From Leifsonia sp. NPDC080035 (GTDB lineage: Bacteria; Actinomycetota; Actinomycetes; Actinomycetales; Microbacteriaceae): a stretch of DNA of 64,000 nt. A program made the translations under genes and the position numbers. Shown in pieces: positions 8,566 through 16,696 of the stretch. Positions within the stretch are counted from its first letter, which is position 1; each line of letters opens with the position of its first letter. The stretch covers positions 2,170,001-2,234,000 of the forward strand of contig NZ_CP157390.1 of the NCBI RefSeq assembly GCF_040050925.1. The letters run 5' to 3'. The notes beneath the pieces were generated by a model, which had not been told where the DNA came from, did not search any database, and saw nothing but the letters and a program-made list of their open reading frames with translations.

Positions 8566-9571
8566 CACGGTCGCGGAGCGGCCGGAGGCGGCGACCGCGG
8601 TCGTCTCCTCCGTCCGTCCCCGCCGGGCTCGGGCCGTCGGCCTGACCCTGCTGAAGAAGGTCGGCGCGGCGCTCGTCGTGCTGTGGGGAGCGGCGACGGT
8701 CGCGTTCTTCGCGCAGCTCGCGCTTCCCGGCGACCGGGCGACGACCATCCTGAACATCCGGGCCGGTCAGGCGCAGCAGCGCACGCCGGAGGAGCTGGCT
8801 GCGATCAACGCCCAGTACGGCCTCACCAAGCCGGTGATCGTGCAGTACGTCGACTACCTGCGCGGTCTGATCTCGGGCGACTTCGGGACCTCGTACCAGC
8901 AGTTCCGCCCGGTCACCCAGGTCATCGGCGAGCAGCTCGGCAGCACCGTCGCGCTCTCGCTCACGGCCATCCTGTTCGCCTGGCTGATCATGGTGGTCTG
9001 GGTGACGCTGACGGCGGGGCGCGGTCCCCGGCTCGGCGGCCTCGGCTCGACGGTGGACGTCGTGACCGCAGGGCTGCCCGCCTACTGGCTCGGCATCATC
9101 CTGCTCCTCGTGTTCGGGCTCGGCCTGCGCTGGTTCCCGATCATCTCCGGCACCGCGCCCGTCGGCATCGTCCTGCCGGCGCTGACCCTCGCGATCCCGC
9201 TCGCCGGGTTCATGGCGCAGAGCGTGCGCGCCGAGTTCGAGCGCGCGCTCGAGGCGCCGTTCGTGCTGTCGGCGCGGATGCGGGGGATGGGCGAGTGGGG
9301 CATCCGCCTGACGCACGTGCTCCGCCACGCGGTCATCCCCGCGGTCACGCTCTCGGGGTGGGCGCTCGGCGCGACCCTCTCCGGTGCGGTGATCGTGGAG
9401 TCGATCTTCTCCCGGCCCGGGATCGGATCGGTGCTGGTCGCCGCCGTCAACTCCCAGGACCTGCCGGTGGTCACCGGCATCGTCACCCTCGTCGCGGTCG
9501 TCTACGTGGTCGCGAACCTCATCGTGGACGTCGTCTACACCGTCGTCGACCCCCGGCTGGAGCTGTCATGA
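8543..9571 (+). CDS. ABC transporter permease (DppB/OppB type)
   Basis: A 342-residue inner-membrane permease with the DppB layout: an N-terminal helix, a long extracytoplasmic stretch (residues 55-115), then five more helices. The EAA loop that contacts the ATPase is seen at about residues 228-250 (ERALEAPFVLSARMRGMGEW). The start at 8543 overlaps the binding-protein gene by 23 bases; a GTG near 8570 would remove the overlap and is a real alternative. It pairs with the next permease, whose ATG overlaps its stop. Confidence 0.85.
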   Translation: MTRISPSDTVAERPEAATAVVSSVRPRRARAVGLTLLKKVGAALVVLWGAATVAFFAQLALPGDRATTILNIRAGQAQQRTPEELAAINAQYGLTKPVIVQYVDYLRGLISGDFGTSYQQFRPVTQVIGEQLGSTVALSLTAILFAWLIMVVWVTLTAGRGPRLGGLGSTVDVVTAGLPAYWLGIILLLVFGLGLRWFPIISGTAPVGIVLPALTLAIPLAGFMAQSVRAEFERALEAPFVLSARMRGMGEWGIRLTHVLRHAVIPAVTLSGWALGATLSGAVIVESIFSRPGIGSVLVAAVNSQDLPVVTGIVTLVAVVYVVANLIVDVVYTVVDPRLELS

Positions 9572-10428
9572 CCGCCGTCGCCACCACCCCCGTCCGGCCC
9601 ACCGCGGGCGAGCGTCTGTCCCGCGCCCCCTGGGGCCTCTACGCCGCGATCGCCTTCGCCGTGCTGCTCGCGATCGCCGTCATCGCGCCCCAGCTGCTCA
9701 CCGTGCACTCGCCGACCGCGACCGACTACGCGGCGTCGCTGCAGGCGCCGAGCTGGGCGCATCCCTTCGGCACCGACGAGTCGGGCCGCGACCTCTACAC
9801 CCGCGTCGTCTACGGCGCGCGGGACTCGCTCACCATCGGGCTCGGTGCGGCCGCGGTCGGCGTCGGGCTGGCGCTCGTGCTCGGCACGCTCGCCGCGCTC
9901 GGCGTCCGGCCGGTCGCCGCGGTGATCGACCGGTTCGTCGAGATCCTGTTCGCCTTCCCGGCCCTGCTGCTCGCGCTGCTGCTCATCGCGATCGCCGGCC
10001 CGAGTGCCGCGACGCAGGTGCTCGCGGTCGGCATCGGAACGGCTCCGGGGTACGCGCGGATGATCCGTGGCCAGATCCTCGGCGCGAAGAACTCGGGATA
10101 CGTGGAGGCGGCGACCGCGCTCGGGCACTCGCGCTGGCGGATCGTGCGCGCGCACATCCTGCCGAACGCGCTGCGTCCGCTCGTCGCCGTGTTCGCGCTC
10201 TCGATCGGCCAGTCGATCGTCTGGGCGTCGAGCCTGTCGTTCCTCGGTCTCGGTGTCGCGCCGCCCGCGTCGGAGTGGGGCGCGCTGCTCGACGCGGGCC
10301 GCGCGTACCTGACGACGGCCTGGTGGCTCGTCGTCATCCCTGGACTCGTCATCGTCGCGGTCGCGCTGGCGGCCACCACCATCGGGCGGCACATCCAGGC
10401 CCGCCTGGAGAGAGGGGAGCGCTCATGA
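9568..10428 (+). CDS. ABC transporter permease (DppC/OppC type)
   Basis: A 286-residue permease with six helices. It carries DppC-family landmarks: PFGTDESGRDLYTRVVYGAR near residue 70 and the EAA loop NSGYVEAATALGHSRWRIV near 175-195. The ATG overlaps the stop of the upstream permease (ATGA), and its own stop overlaps the start of the ATPase gene in the same way, so subunit levels are probably kept equal by coupled translation. Confidence 0.88.
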   Translation: MTAVATTPVRPTAGERLSRAPWGLYAAIAFAVLLAIAVIAPQLLTVHSPTATDYAASLQAPSWAHPFGTDESGRDLYTRVVYGARDSLTIGLGAAAVGVGLALVLGTLAALGVRPVAAVIDRFVEILFAFPALLLALLLIAIAGPSAATQVLAVGIGTAPGYARMIRGQILGAKNSGYVEAATALGHSRWRIVRAHILPNALRPLVAVFALSIGQSIVWASSLSFLGLGVAPPASEWGALLDAGRAYLTTAWWLVVIPGLVIVAVALAATTIGRHIQARLERGERS

Positions 10429-12143
10429 GCGTGATCACCGAGACCGAGGATGTGGACGTCGCCGAGCTCGACTTCCCCGCGGTGCGACTGCGGGTCCGCG
10501 GGCTGCGGACCGGCTTCCGGGTGGACGGCGCGCTGCGTCCCGTCGTGCACGACGTCGGCTTCGACCTGCTGCCGGGGGAGTGCGTCGCCATCGTCGGCGA
10601 GTCCGGCTCCGGCAAGTCGGTCACGGCGCGGAGCCTCGTCGGTCTCGCCGGGAGGAACGCCGTCGTGCACGCGGACGAGCTGACCATCCATCACCGGGAC
10701 GCCCTCGCGTTCGGTCCGCGTCAGTGGCGGCGGGTGCGCGGCAGGGACATCGGCTTCGTGCTGCAGGATGCGCTGGTCTCCCTCGACCCGCTGCGTCCCG
10801 TCGGTCGGGAGATCGCCGAGGCGCTCCGCCTGCACGGCTGGGGCGACCGTCGGGCGCGCGCCGCGAGGGTGCTCGACCTGCTGAAGAGGGTCGGCGTCCC
10901 GTTCCCCGTGCAGCGCGCCAAGCAGCGGCCGGACCAGCTCTCCGGCGGCCTCCGCCAGCGCGCGCTGATCGCCTCGGCCATCGCGCTCGACCCCGACATC
11001 GTGATCGCCGACGAGCCGACGACCGCGCTCGACGTCACTGTGCAGGCCCAGGTGCTCGCGCAGCTGGAGGGGATGAAGGATCGGGGCGCGTCGCTCATCC
11101 TGATCAGCCACGACCTCTCGGTCGTCGCCCGGCTCGCCGACCACATCCTCGTGATGCGCGGCGGCGAGGTGGTGGAACAGGGGCCGTCCGCCGAGGTGCT
11201 CGGGGATCCGCAGCACGACTACACGCGCGCTCTCATCGCCGCCGTTCCGAGCGAGGCGACGCGCGGCCGGGCGCTCACTCCGGGAGCGCCGGAGCCTGCG
11301 CCGAGACCCGCCCTCGGCGACGTGGTCCTGAGCGGCCACGACCTCGAGAAGCGTTTCCACACCGCGGACGGCACGGTCACCCGCGCCGTCGACGGCGTGT
11401 CCTTCGAGCTGCGCGCGGGGGAGACGCTGGGCATCGTCGGCGAGTCCGGGTCGGGCAAGAGCACCACCGCGCGGCTCGCGCTGGGGCTCGAGAGCCTGGA
11501 CGGCGGAACCGTGACGCTCCTCGGGCACGAGTTCTCGGCCCTGCCGGAGCGCCGCCGCCGCGCACTGCGCGGCCGCATCTCCGTCGTCTACCAGGACCCA
11601 CTGAGCTCGTTCGACCCGCGCTGGACCGTCGAGCGCATCCTCGTGGACGCCCTGCGCGGCGAGCGCTTCCGGTCGGCGGCCGCGCGGGACGCACGGGTGC
11701 GCGAGCTGCTCGGCCAGGTGGGACTTCCCGAGTCGGCCCTGCCGCGCTTCCCGCTGCGGCTCTCCGGCGGCCAGCGGCAGCGCGTCGCCATCGCGCGCGC
11801 CCTCGCGCCTCGTCCCGACGTGATCGTGCTGGACGAGGCGGTCTCCGCCCTCGACGTCACCATCCAGGCCCAGATCCTCGACCTGCTCGTCGGCCTCCAG
11901 CGCGCGTCCGGCGTCGCGTACCTCTTCATCTCGCACGACCTCGGCGTCATCAGCCACCTGAGCGACCGCGTGCTCGTGATGAAGGACGGCCGGGTCGTGG
12001 AGGAGGGCACCGCCGAGGCGGTGTTCGAGCGGCCGCAGCACCCGTACACTCGGGACCTGATCGCGGCCATCCCCGAATTCGATCCGGCGGGCGCCTCAGA
12101 AGGCGCGGCCGCACGCACCATCCAGAAAGGCGTCGAGAAATGA
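10425..12143 (+). CDS. Fused double ABC ATPase (DppD-DppF type)
   Basis: A 572-residue protein made of two complete nucleotide-binding domains. Each has a Walker A (GESGSGKS near residues 60 and 340), a signature (LSGGLRQR near 178; LSGGQRQR near 446) and a Walker B (IVIADEPTTALD; VIVLDEAVSALD). The short linker after each domain ends in the C-terminal motif of oligopeptide ATPases (HDYTRALIAAVP; HPYTRDLIAAIP). It powers the importer formed with the two permeases. The two domains would otherwise be separate dppD and dppF genes. It is coupled to both neighbours by ATGA overlaps. Confidence 0.9.
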   Translation: MSVITETEDVDVAELDFPAVRLRVRGLRTGFRVDGALRPVVHDVGFDLLPGECVAIVGESGSGKSVTARSLVGLAGRNAVVHADELTIHHRDALAFGPRQWRRVRGRDIGFVLQDALVSLDPLRPVGREIAEALRLHGWGDRRARAARVLDLLKRVGVPFPVQRAKQRPDQLSGGLRQRALIASAIALDPDIVIADEPTTALDVTVQAQVLAQLEGMKDRGASLILISHDLSVVARLADHILVMRGGEVVEQGPSAEVLGDPQHDYTRALIAAVPSEATRGRALTPGAPEPAPRPALGDVVLSGHDLEKRFHTADGTVTRAVDGVSFELRAGETLGIVGESGSGKSTTARLALGLESLDGGTVTLLGHEFSALPERRRRALRGRISVVYQDPLSSFDPRWTVERILVDALRGERFRSAAARDARVRELLGQVGLPESALPRFPLRLSGGQRQRVAIARALAPRPDVIVLDEAVSALDVTIQAQILDLLVGLQRASGVAYLFISHDLGVISHLSDRVLVMKDGRVVEEGTAEAVFERPQHPYTRDLIAAIPEFDPAGASEGAAARTIQKGVEK

Positions 12144-13531
12144 CGGCCGAGCGCAAGCAGCTCTTCGTGAACCTCTTCGAGATGGCGTGCGTGAGCCACA
12201 TCACGCACGGCCTCTGGCCGCTCCCCGGCAACAACCGGGAGCGCTTCGCCGACATCGACTACTGGCTGGAGCTGGCGCAGCTGCTCGAGCACGGCGGCTT
12301 CGACGGCATCTTCCTCGCCGACGTGATCGGCGCGTACGACGTCTTCCGCGGGGGTCCGGAGACGGCGCTGCGGGAGGGGCTGCAGAGCCCGAACCTCGAC
12401 CCGTTGCTCCTCGTCCCGGCGATGGCGGCCGTGACCGACCGGCTCGGCTTCGGCGTCACGTTCTCCACCACGTACGAGCCGCCGTTCGCGTTCGCCAGGC
12501 GCATGTCGACGCTCGACCACCTCACGAAGGGCAGGATCGGCTGGAACGTCGTCACCTCCTACCTGCCGAACGCCGCCCGCAACTTCGGGCTCGACGACGA
12601 GGTGCCGCACGACGAGCGCTACCGCAGGGCCGAGGAGTACCTGGATGTGCTCTACAAGCTGTGGGAAGGCTCCTGGGACGACGACGCGGTGGTCGCGGAC
12701 CGTGAGCGCCGGGTCTTCACCGATCCGGAGAAGGTGCGCTACATCAACCACGTCGGCGAGCGGCACCGCGTCGCCGGACCGCACATCGTGCATCCCTCCC
12801 CGCAGCGCACGCCCGTGCTGTTCCAGGCCACCGGCTCTCCGGCCGGGATCGCGTTCGCTGGCCGGCACGCGGAGGTCGTCTTCACCGGCGGCCGGACGAG
12901 CGCGGAGTTCCGCGCGGCGGCCGACGGGATGCGCGGGGCGGCGGTGGATCAGGGCAGGCAGGCCGACGACATCCGCTTCATCGCGATGGCGGGCGTGATC
13001 GTCGGCCGCACGCAGGAGGAGGCGGAGGACAAGTGGCGGCTGTACCAGCAGCACTCGAGCCTCGACGGGATCCTCGCCCACAGCAGCCTCCCCGTCGACT
13101 TGACGGCGTTCCCGCGCGACATCACGGTGCGGGAGGCGCTCGCCCGGGCGGAGTTCCCGCCGGAGCGGGTGCCGTTCCTGCCGCTGGACAAGACGGTGGG
13201 GCAGGCGCTGGACTTCGTGAAGAACAGCAGGGACGACCGCTTCCTCGTTGTCGGCGACCCGAAGACCGTCGCCGACGAGATCGAGCGCTGGCTCGACGAG
13301 GACGGGCTGGACGGCATCAACCTCCGCCAGTACCACTCGTTCGACACGGCACGCGACTTCGCCGAGCTGGTCATCCCGGAGCTGCGCAGGCGGGGCCGGT
13401 TCCCGCAGGAGGGCGAGCGCTCCGGCACGCTGCGCGAGCGGCTGTTCGGCGCAGGCCGCGCCCGGCTGCTGGAGAACCACGCGGGCGCACGTTACCGCGG
13501 AGGCGCGGAGCTGCTCACGGCGACGCGCTGA
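12140..13531 (+). CDS. Flavin-dependent monooxygenase, NtaA/SnaA/DszA family
   Basis: A 463-residue protein of the bacterial-luciferase-like superfamily. It matches the long NtaA/DszA subgroup, not the shorter SsuD type: FLADVIGAYDVF near residue 57, the FMN-binding SLDHLTKGRIGWNVVTSYL near 120-145 and the HPSPQRTPVLFQATGSPAG segment near 215. Family members use FMNH2 from a separate reductase to oxidise substrates such as nitrilotriacetate, dibenzothiophene sulfone or N-acetyl-S-alkylcysteines. It is the last gene of the ABC importer operon (ATGA overlap), so the imported ligand is probably its substrate. No flavin reductase gene is next to it. The operon ends in a strong hairpin. Confidence 0.82.
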   Translation: MTAERKQLFVNLFEMACVSHITHGLWPLPGNNRERFADIDYWLELAQLLEHGGFDGIFLADVIGAYDVFRGGPETALREGLQSPNLDPLLLVPAMAAVTDRLGFGVTFSTTYEPPFAFARRMSTLDHLTKGRIGWNVVTSYLPNAARNFGLDDEVPHDERYRRAEEYLDVLYKLWEGSWDDDAVVADRERRVFTDPEKVRYINHVGERHRVAGPHIVHPSPQRTPVLFQATGSPAGIAFAGRHAEVVFTGGRTSAEFRAAADGMRGAAVDQGRQADDIRFIAMAGVIVGRTQEEAEDKWRLYQQHSSLDGILAHSSLPVDLTAFPRDITVREALARAEFPPERVPFLPLDKTVGQALDFVKNSRDDRFLVVGDPKTVADEIERWLDEDGLDGINLRQYHSFDTARDFAELVIPELRRRGRFPQEGERSGTLRERLFGAGRARLLENHAGARYRGGAELLTATR

Positions 13532-13559
13532 CCGTCCCGCCGCCGACGGCGACGACATC

Positions 13560-13606
13560 TGTGCCACATCGTGGGAAAGCGCCGGCGATTCCCACGATGT
13601 GGCACA
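13560..13606 (+). terminator. Terminator hairpin, 18-bp perfect stem
   Basis: Arms 13560-13577 (TGTGCCACATCGTGGGAA) and 13589-13606 are exact complements around an 11-nt loop. It lies 29 nt after the monooxygenase stop and ends the importer operon. Its arm is closely related to the hairpin at 21088-21144 (shared form CATTTGyGCCAmATCGTGG), so both may belong to a family of dispersed palindromes. Confidence 0.75.
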
Positions 13607-13660
13607 AATGTCCCAGTCGGCGGAGGGTGCCGGCTGGGCGGATTTCCGCGCGTGTGCCAG

Positions 13661-13666
13661 TAGGTT
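13661..13666 (+). promoter_or_regulatory. Candidate leaderless -10 box (TAGGTT)
   Basis: TAGGTT followed by exactly 6 nt and the ATG at 13673. This spacing puts the transcription start at the A of the start codon. No Shine-Dalgarno sequence is evident otherwise. No clear -35 hexamer is seen. Confidence 0.5.
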
Positions 13667-13672
13667 GAGGGA

Positions 13673-16600
13673 ATGCGTGCAAAGCCGGACCGGGGGGCAG
13701 CGGTCCGCCCGTTCTGGCTGCTCCGGTCGCGCGCCCAGGCGGGCACGCTGGCCGCGACCGGGCTGGTGGTCGTGGTGGTCGCGTTCCTCGCGAGCGTGAT
13801 GGCAGGTCTGGCGCTGCGCTCGCCGGACGCGGCCGTCCGCGCGACGCTCGCGGAGGAACCGGCGGCGGTGACCTCGCTCGCGCTGCAGGCGACCGCCTCC
13901 TCCGACGCCGAGGCGCAGGATGCCGCCGTGCGCTCGGTGATCGGCTCCCGGTTCCGCGGGGCGCCGATGGATGTCGATGCCGTCTCGTTCGTGCCGTCCG
14001 CGGCCGTCTCCGGCGGCGGGTCCGCCCTGCTGCTGGTCTCCGACCGCGCGCTCGAGGATCGGGTCCGCTTCGTCTCGGGCAGGGCGCCGGGGGCGGGCGA
14101 GGCGGCCGTCGACGCCGCCTTCGCCCGCGCGCACACGCTGAAAGCGGGGGATGCGCTCACGTTCCGGGCCGCCTCCGGACCCGTCCGGGTGACCGTCTCC
14201 GGCGTCTGGCGGCCGCGGGATGCGGCGGCGCCGGCCTGGCTCGGCGTCACGAGCGGGATCGGTGCGACCGACGGTCGCGTCATCGCCGACCGGCGAGTGG
14301 CCGACGCCGCCGGGGACGGCATCACCGCCCAGTGGACGCTGGCCCCGGACGCGGGCCGGCTGACGGCCGCCCAGCTGCCGCGCCTGCACCAGGGGCTCAC
14401 GACGGTCCGCGACGCGCTCAGCGAGGACGCGGTGGCCGGCAGCAGTCCGTTCTCGGCCACCGGCGGCGCCGCCGCGACCGCCACGGCCATGCAGCGTTCC
14501 GTGCTGGCCCTGCAGGCGGTCATCCCCGTCCCGCTCGCGGTGCTCGCCGTCTGCTCGGTGATCGCCCTGGTGCTGCTCGTCCAGCTGCTGGCGGCCGCGC
14601 GGCGCGTGGAGACGCGACTGCTCCGCTCCCGCGGCGTCACCGTCCCGGCTCTGGCCCTGGCGACTGCGGCCGAGTCCGGCGTCGTCGCGATCGCGGCCGT
14701 CGTCGTCGGCTCGGGGGTGGCCCAGGCCGTGCTGTCCCTCCTGGTCGGCCCGCCCTCCGGGGTCCTGGATGTGCTGCTCCCGCCGCTCCTGGTCCTCGCC
14801 GCGGCGGTCGGCACGGCGACGCTCACGGTCGCCGTCTCCGCGCGCTCGATCACGGACGCGCCCGGTGCGGTGGAGGCGGGGCGCGGCCGCACCGTCGTCT
14901 CGGGCGGCCTCACCGTGCTCGCGGTCATCGCCGCCGGCGTGACGCTGTGGCGCTTCGTCGCGTTCGGCCCGGCCGCAGGGGGCACCGCCGTCGACCCGGC
15001 CGGGGTCGTCGCTCCCGCGGCGGTGCTGTGCGCCATCGCCCTGCTCGGCCTGCTGCTGTTCGGCCCGGCCTCGGCCGCCGTCGAGCGCGTCGCGGGCCGC
15101 GGGCGCGGCGTCGCGGGGGTGCTCCCGGCGCGCCAGGTCGGCCGCGGCGTCGCGCTGTTCGCCGGTCCCGTCGCCCTCATCGTGCTCGCGGTCGGCGCGA
15201 TCACCTTCGCCGCCGGCTACGCGGGGACGTTCGGCGGCTTCCTGCGCGACTCCGCACTGCTCGTGAACGGCGCTGCGGTCCGGGTCGACCTCGGTGTCGG
15301 CGGCAGCCCGCGCGGCGCGGAGGACGTCTCGGGGGCGGAGTCGCTGAGCCATGCTTCGGGCGTCACCGCATCCTCGCCCGCGATCGTCGACGACGGCACG
15401 GTGGGCGACACCGATGTGACGGTCGTCGCCGCGGACGCCGCCAGGCTGCCCGCGCTGGTGCCGGTCGGCGGGTATCTGCTCGACACGCAGCGGCTCGCCT
15501 CCCGGGTGGCCGTGAAGGATGCGCTGGCCGGCCCCCGCGTCACGGGGACCGTGAACGCCACCGTCGCGCTGACGGCCTCGGCAGGCGCGGCCGAGGTGAC
15601 CGGCGCGACGCTCTGGTTCGCGAACACGGCGGGCGAGGTCGTGCCGGTGAGCGCGGCGCCCTCCGCGGCCGGCGCCGTCGGCATCCGCGTGCCCTCGGGC
15701 GGGTCGTGGCGGTTGGTCGCCGCCGACGTCGCCGTCGCCTCGGTGACGGATGGGGCCGCGAACGTGGAGGTCCGGGTCGCCGGTCTCCCCTCGGCCGCCG
15801 CCTCCTGGGCCCTCGCTCCCGCCGCGTTCGGTTCGGCCGGCACCTTCCGCGCCGTCGCCCCGCTCGGCGCGACCGCCGCATACCTCGACGGGAATGCGTC
15901 GGTCCGGTTCCTTCCGAAGGCCTCCGCCGCGGCTGTGCCCGTCGCCATCACGGGCGCTCTCGCGGCCGACGATGCGCTCGAGCTCGGCCAGCGCATCGAG
16001 CTGAGCGGCCCGATCGGCTCGCTGTCCGCCGTCGTCTCCGACATCGTCCCCGCCCTGCCCGGCACCTCGTCCGAACGCGCCGTGTTCGCCGACCTGCCCG
16101 CGCTCGGCGAGCAGTTGCTGCACACGACGCCGTCCGTCACGCGGGCGTCCGCCGTGCTGCTGACCGGCGACGACACGGACGCGATCGCGGGGGCGGCGCG
16201 CGCTTCCGCCGGGCCCGATGCCGTCGTCAGCACCGCGTCCGGCGCCTTCGTCTCGCGCTTCCTCTCCGGCGCCGTCATCAGCACCTGGCTCGGTGCGGCG
16301 GGATGCGCGCTGCTGGCGGTCGCCGCCATCACGGCGGCCATCGCCGCGGCCCTGCGGCGCCGCCGCGGCGAGGTGATCGTGCTGCGCGCGGTCGGTCTCT
16401 CGGGTCGTCAGCAGGCCGGGGCCCGGCGCCTCGAGGTCGTCGGGGTCTCCGTCGCCGCCGGCGTCTTCGGGCTGCTCGGCGGCGTCGTGGTCGTGCTGCT
16501 CGTCGGCAACACCCTGGCCAGACTCTCGGTGGTCACCGCGCCCGCCACGCTGTCCGTGCGGGGAACGGTGGATCCGGTCGGCATGGCGGTCGGCCTCGTC

Positions 16601-16696
16601 GCCCTGGGAGCCGCCGTCGCCGTCGCCGTCTGGGGCTACGGCTCGGCGGTGCGCAGACAGGCCGCCGACACCGCCTACCGGGAGGAGACCCGGTGA
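13673..16696 (+). CDS. Large FtsX-type ABC permease
   Basis: A 1007-residue protein with one N-terminal helix (about 20-45), a large extracytoplasmic domain, four central helices (about 280-480), a second large extracytoplasmic stretch, and a C-terminal FtsX-type helix set (residues 865-990) containing the loop RRRRGEVIVLRAVGLSGRQQ. It belongs to the FtsX/MacB/LolC kind of permease, which moves or senses lipids, peptides or drugs at the outer face and does not channel solutes. It forms a coupled pair with the next gene (GTGA overlap), and two ATPases follow. The long extracytoplasmic domains have no recognised fold. Confidence 0.75.
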   Translation: MRAKPDRGAAVRPFWLLRSRAQAGTLAATGLVVVVVAFLASVMAGLALRSPDAAVRATLAEEPAAVTSLALQATASSDAEAQDAAVRSVIGSRFRGAPMDVDAVSFVPSAAVSGGGSALLLVSDRALEDRVRFVSGRAPGAGEAAVDAAFARAHTLKAGDALTFRAASGPVRVTVSGVWRPRDAAAPAWLGVTSGIGATDGRVIADRRVADAAGDGITAQWTLAPDAGRLTAAQLPRLHQGLTTVRDALSEDAVAGSSPFSATGGAAATATAMQRSVLALQAVIPVPLAVLAVCSVIALVLLVQLLAAARRVETRLLRSRGVTVPALALATAAESGVVAIAAVVVGSGVAQAVLSLLVGPPSGVLDVLLPPLLVLAAAVGTATLTVAVSARSITDAPGAVEAGRGRTVVSGGLTVLAVIAAGVTLWRFVAFGPAAGGTAVDPAGVVAPAAVLCAIALLGLLLFGPASAAVERVAGRGRGVAGVLPARQVGRGVALFAGPVALIVLAVGAITFAAGYAGTFGGFLRDSALLVNGAAVRVDLGVGGSPRGAEDVSGAESLSHASGVTASSPAIVDDGTVGDTDVTVVAADAARLPALVPVGGYLLDTQRLASRVAVKDALAGPRVTGTVNATVALTASAGAAEVTGATLWFANTAGEVVPVSAAPSAAGAVGIRVPSGGSWRLVAADVAVASVTDGAANVEVRVAGLPSAAASWALAPAAFGSAGTFRAVAPLGATAAYLDGNASVRFLPKASAAAVPVAITGALAADDALELGQRIELSGPIGSLSAVVSDIVPALPGTSSERAVFADLPALGEQLLHTTPSVTRASAVLLTGDDTDAIAGAARASAGPDAVVSTASGAFVSRFLSGAVISTWLGAAGCALLAVAAITAAIAAALRRRRGEVIVLRAVGLSGRQQAGARRLEVVGVSVAAGVFGLLGGVVVVLLVGNTLARLSVVTAPATLSVRGTVDPVGMAVGLVALGAAVAVAVWGYGSAVRRQAADTAYREETR

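Noticed and set aside
6856..8757. 633-codon minus-strand frame opposite the binding protein
   Set aside because: It mirrors the binding-protein gene and shows no family features; the plus-strand gene has a lipobox and a known fold.
11588..16123. A 1511-codon open frame on the minus strand
   Set aside because: It is antisense to the ATPase, monooxygenase and FtsX permease genes, has Arg/Gly/Asp-rich low-complexity sequence with no domain, and is the usual mirror effect of high-GC third positions.
14332..16692. Upstream extension of the second FtsX permease frame
   Set aside because: The frame is open for 2.4 kb, but the sequence is Arg/Gly/Pro-rich nonsense overlapping the first permease. 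The GTG at 16693 overlapping the previous stop is the natural start.
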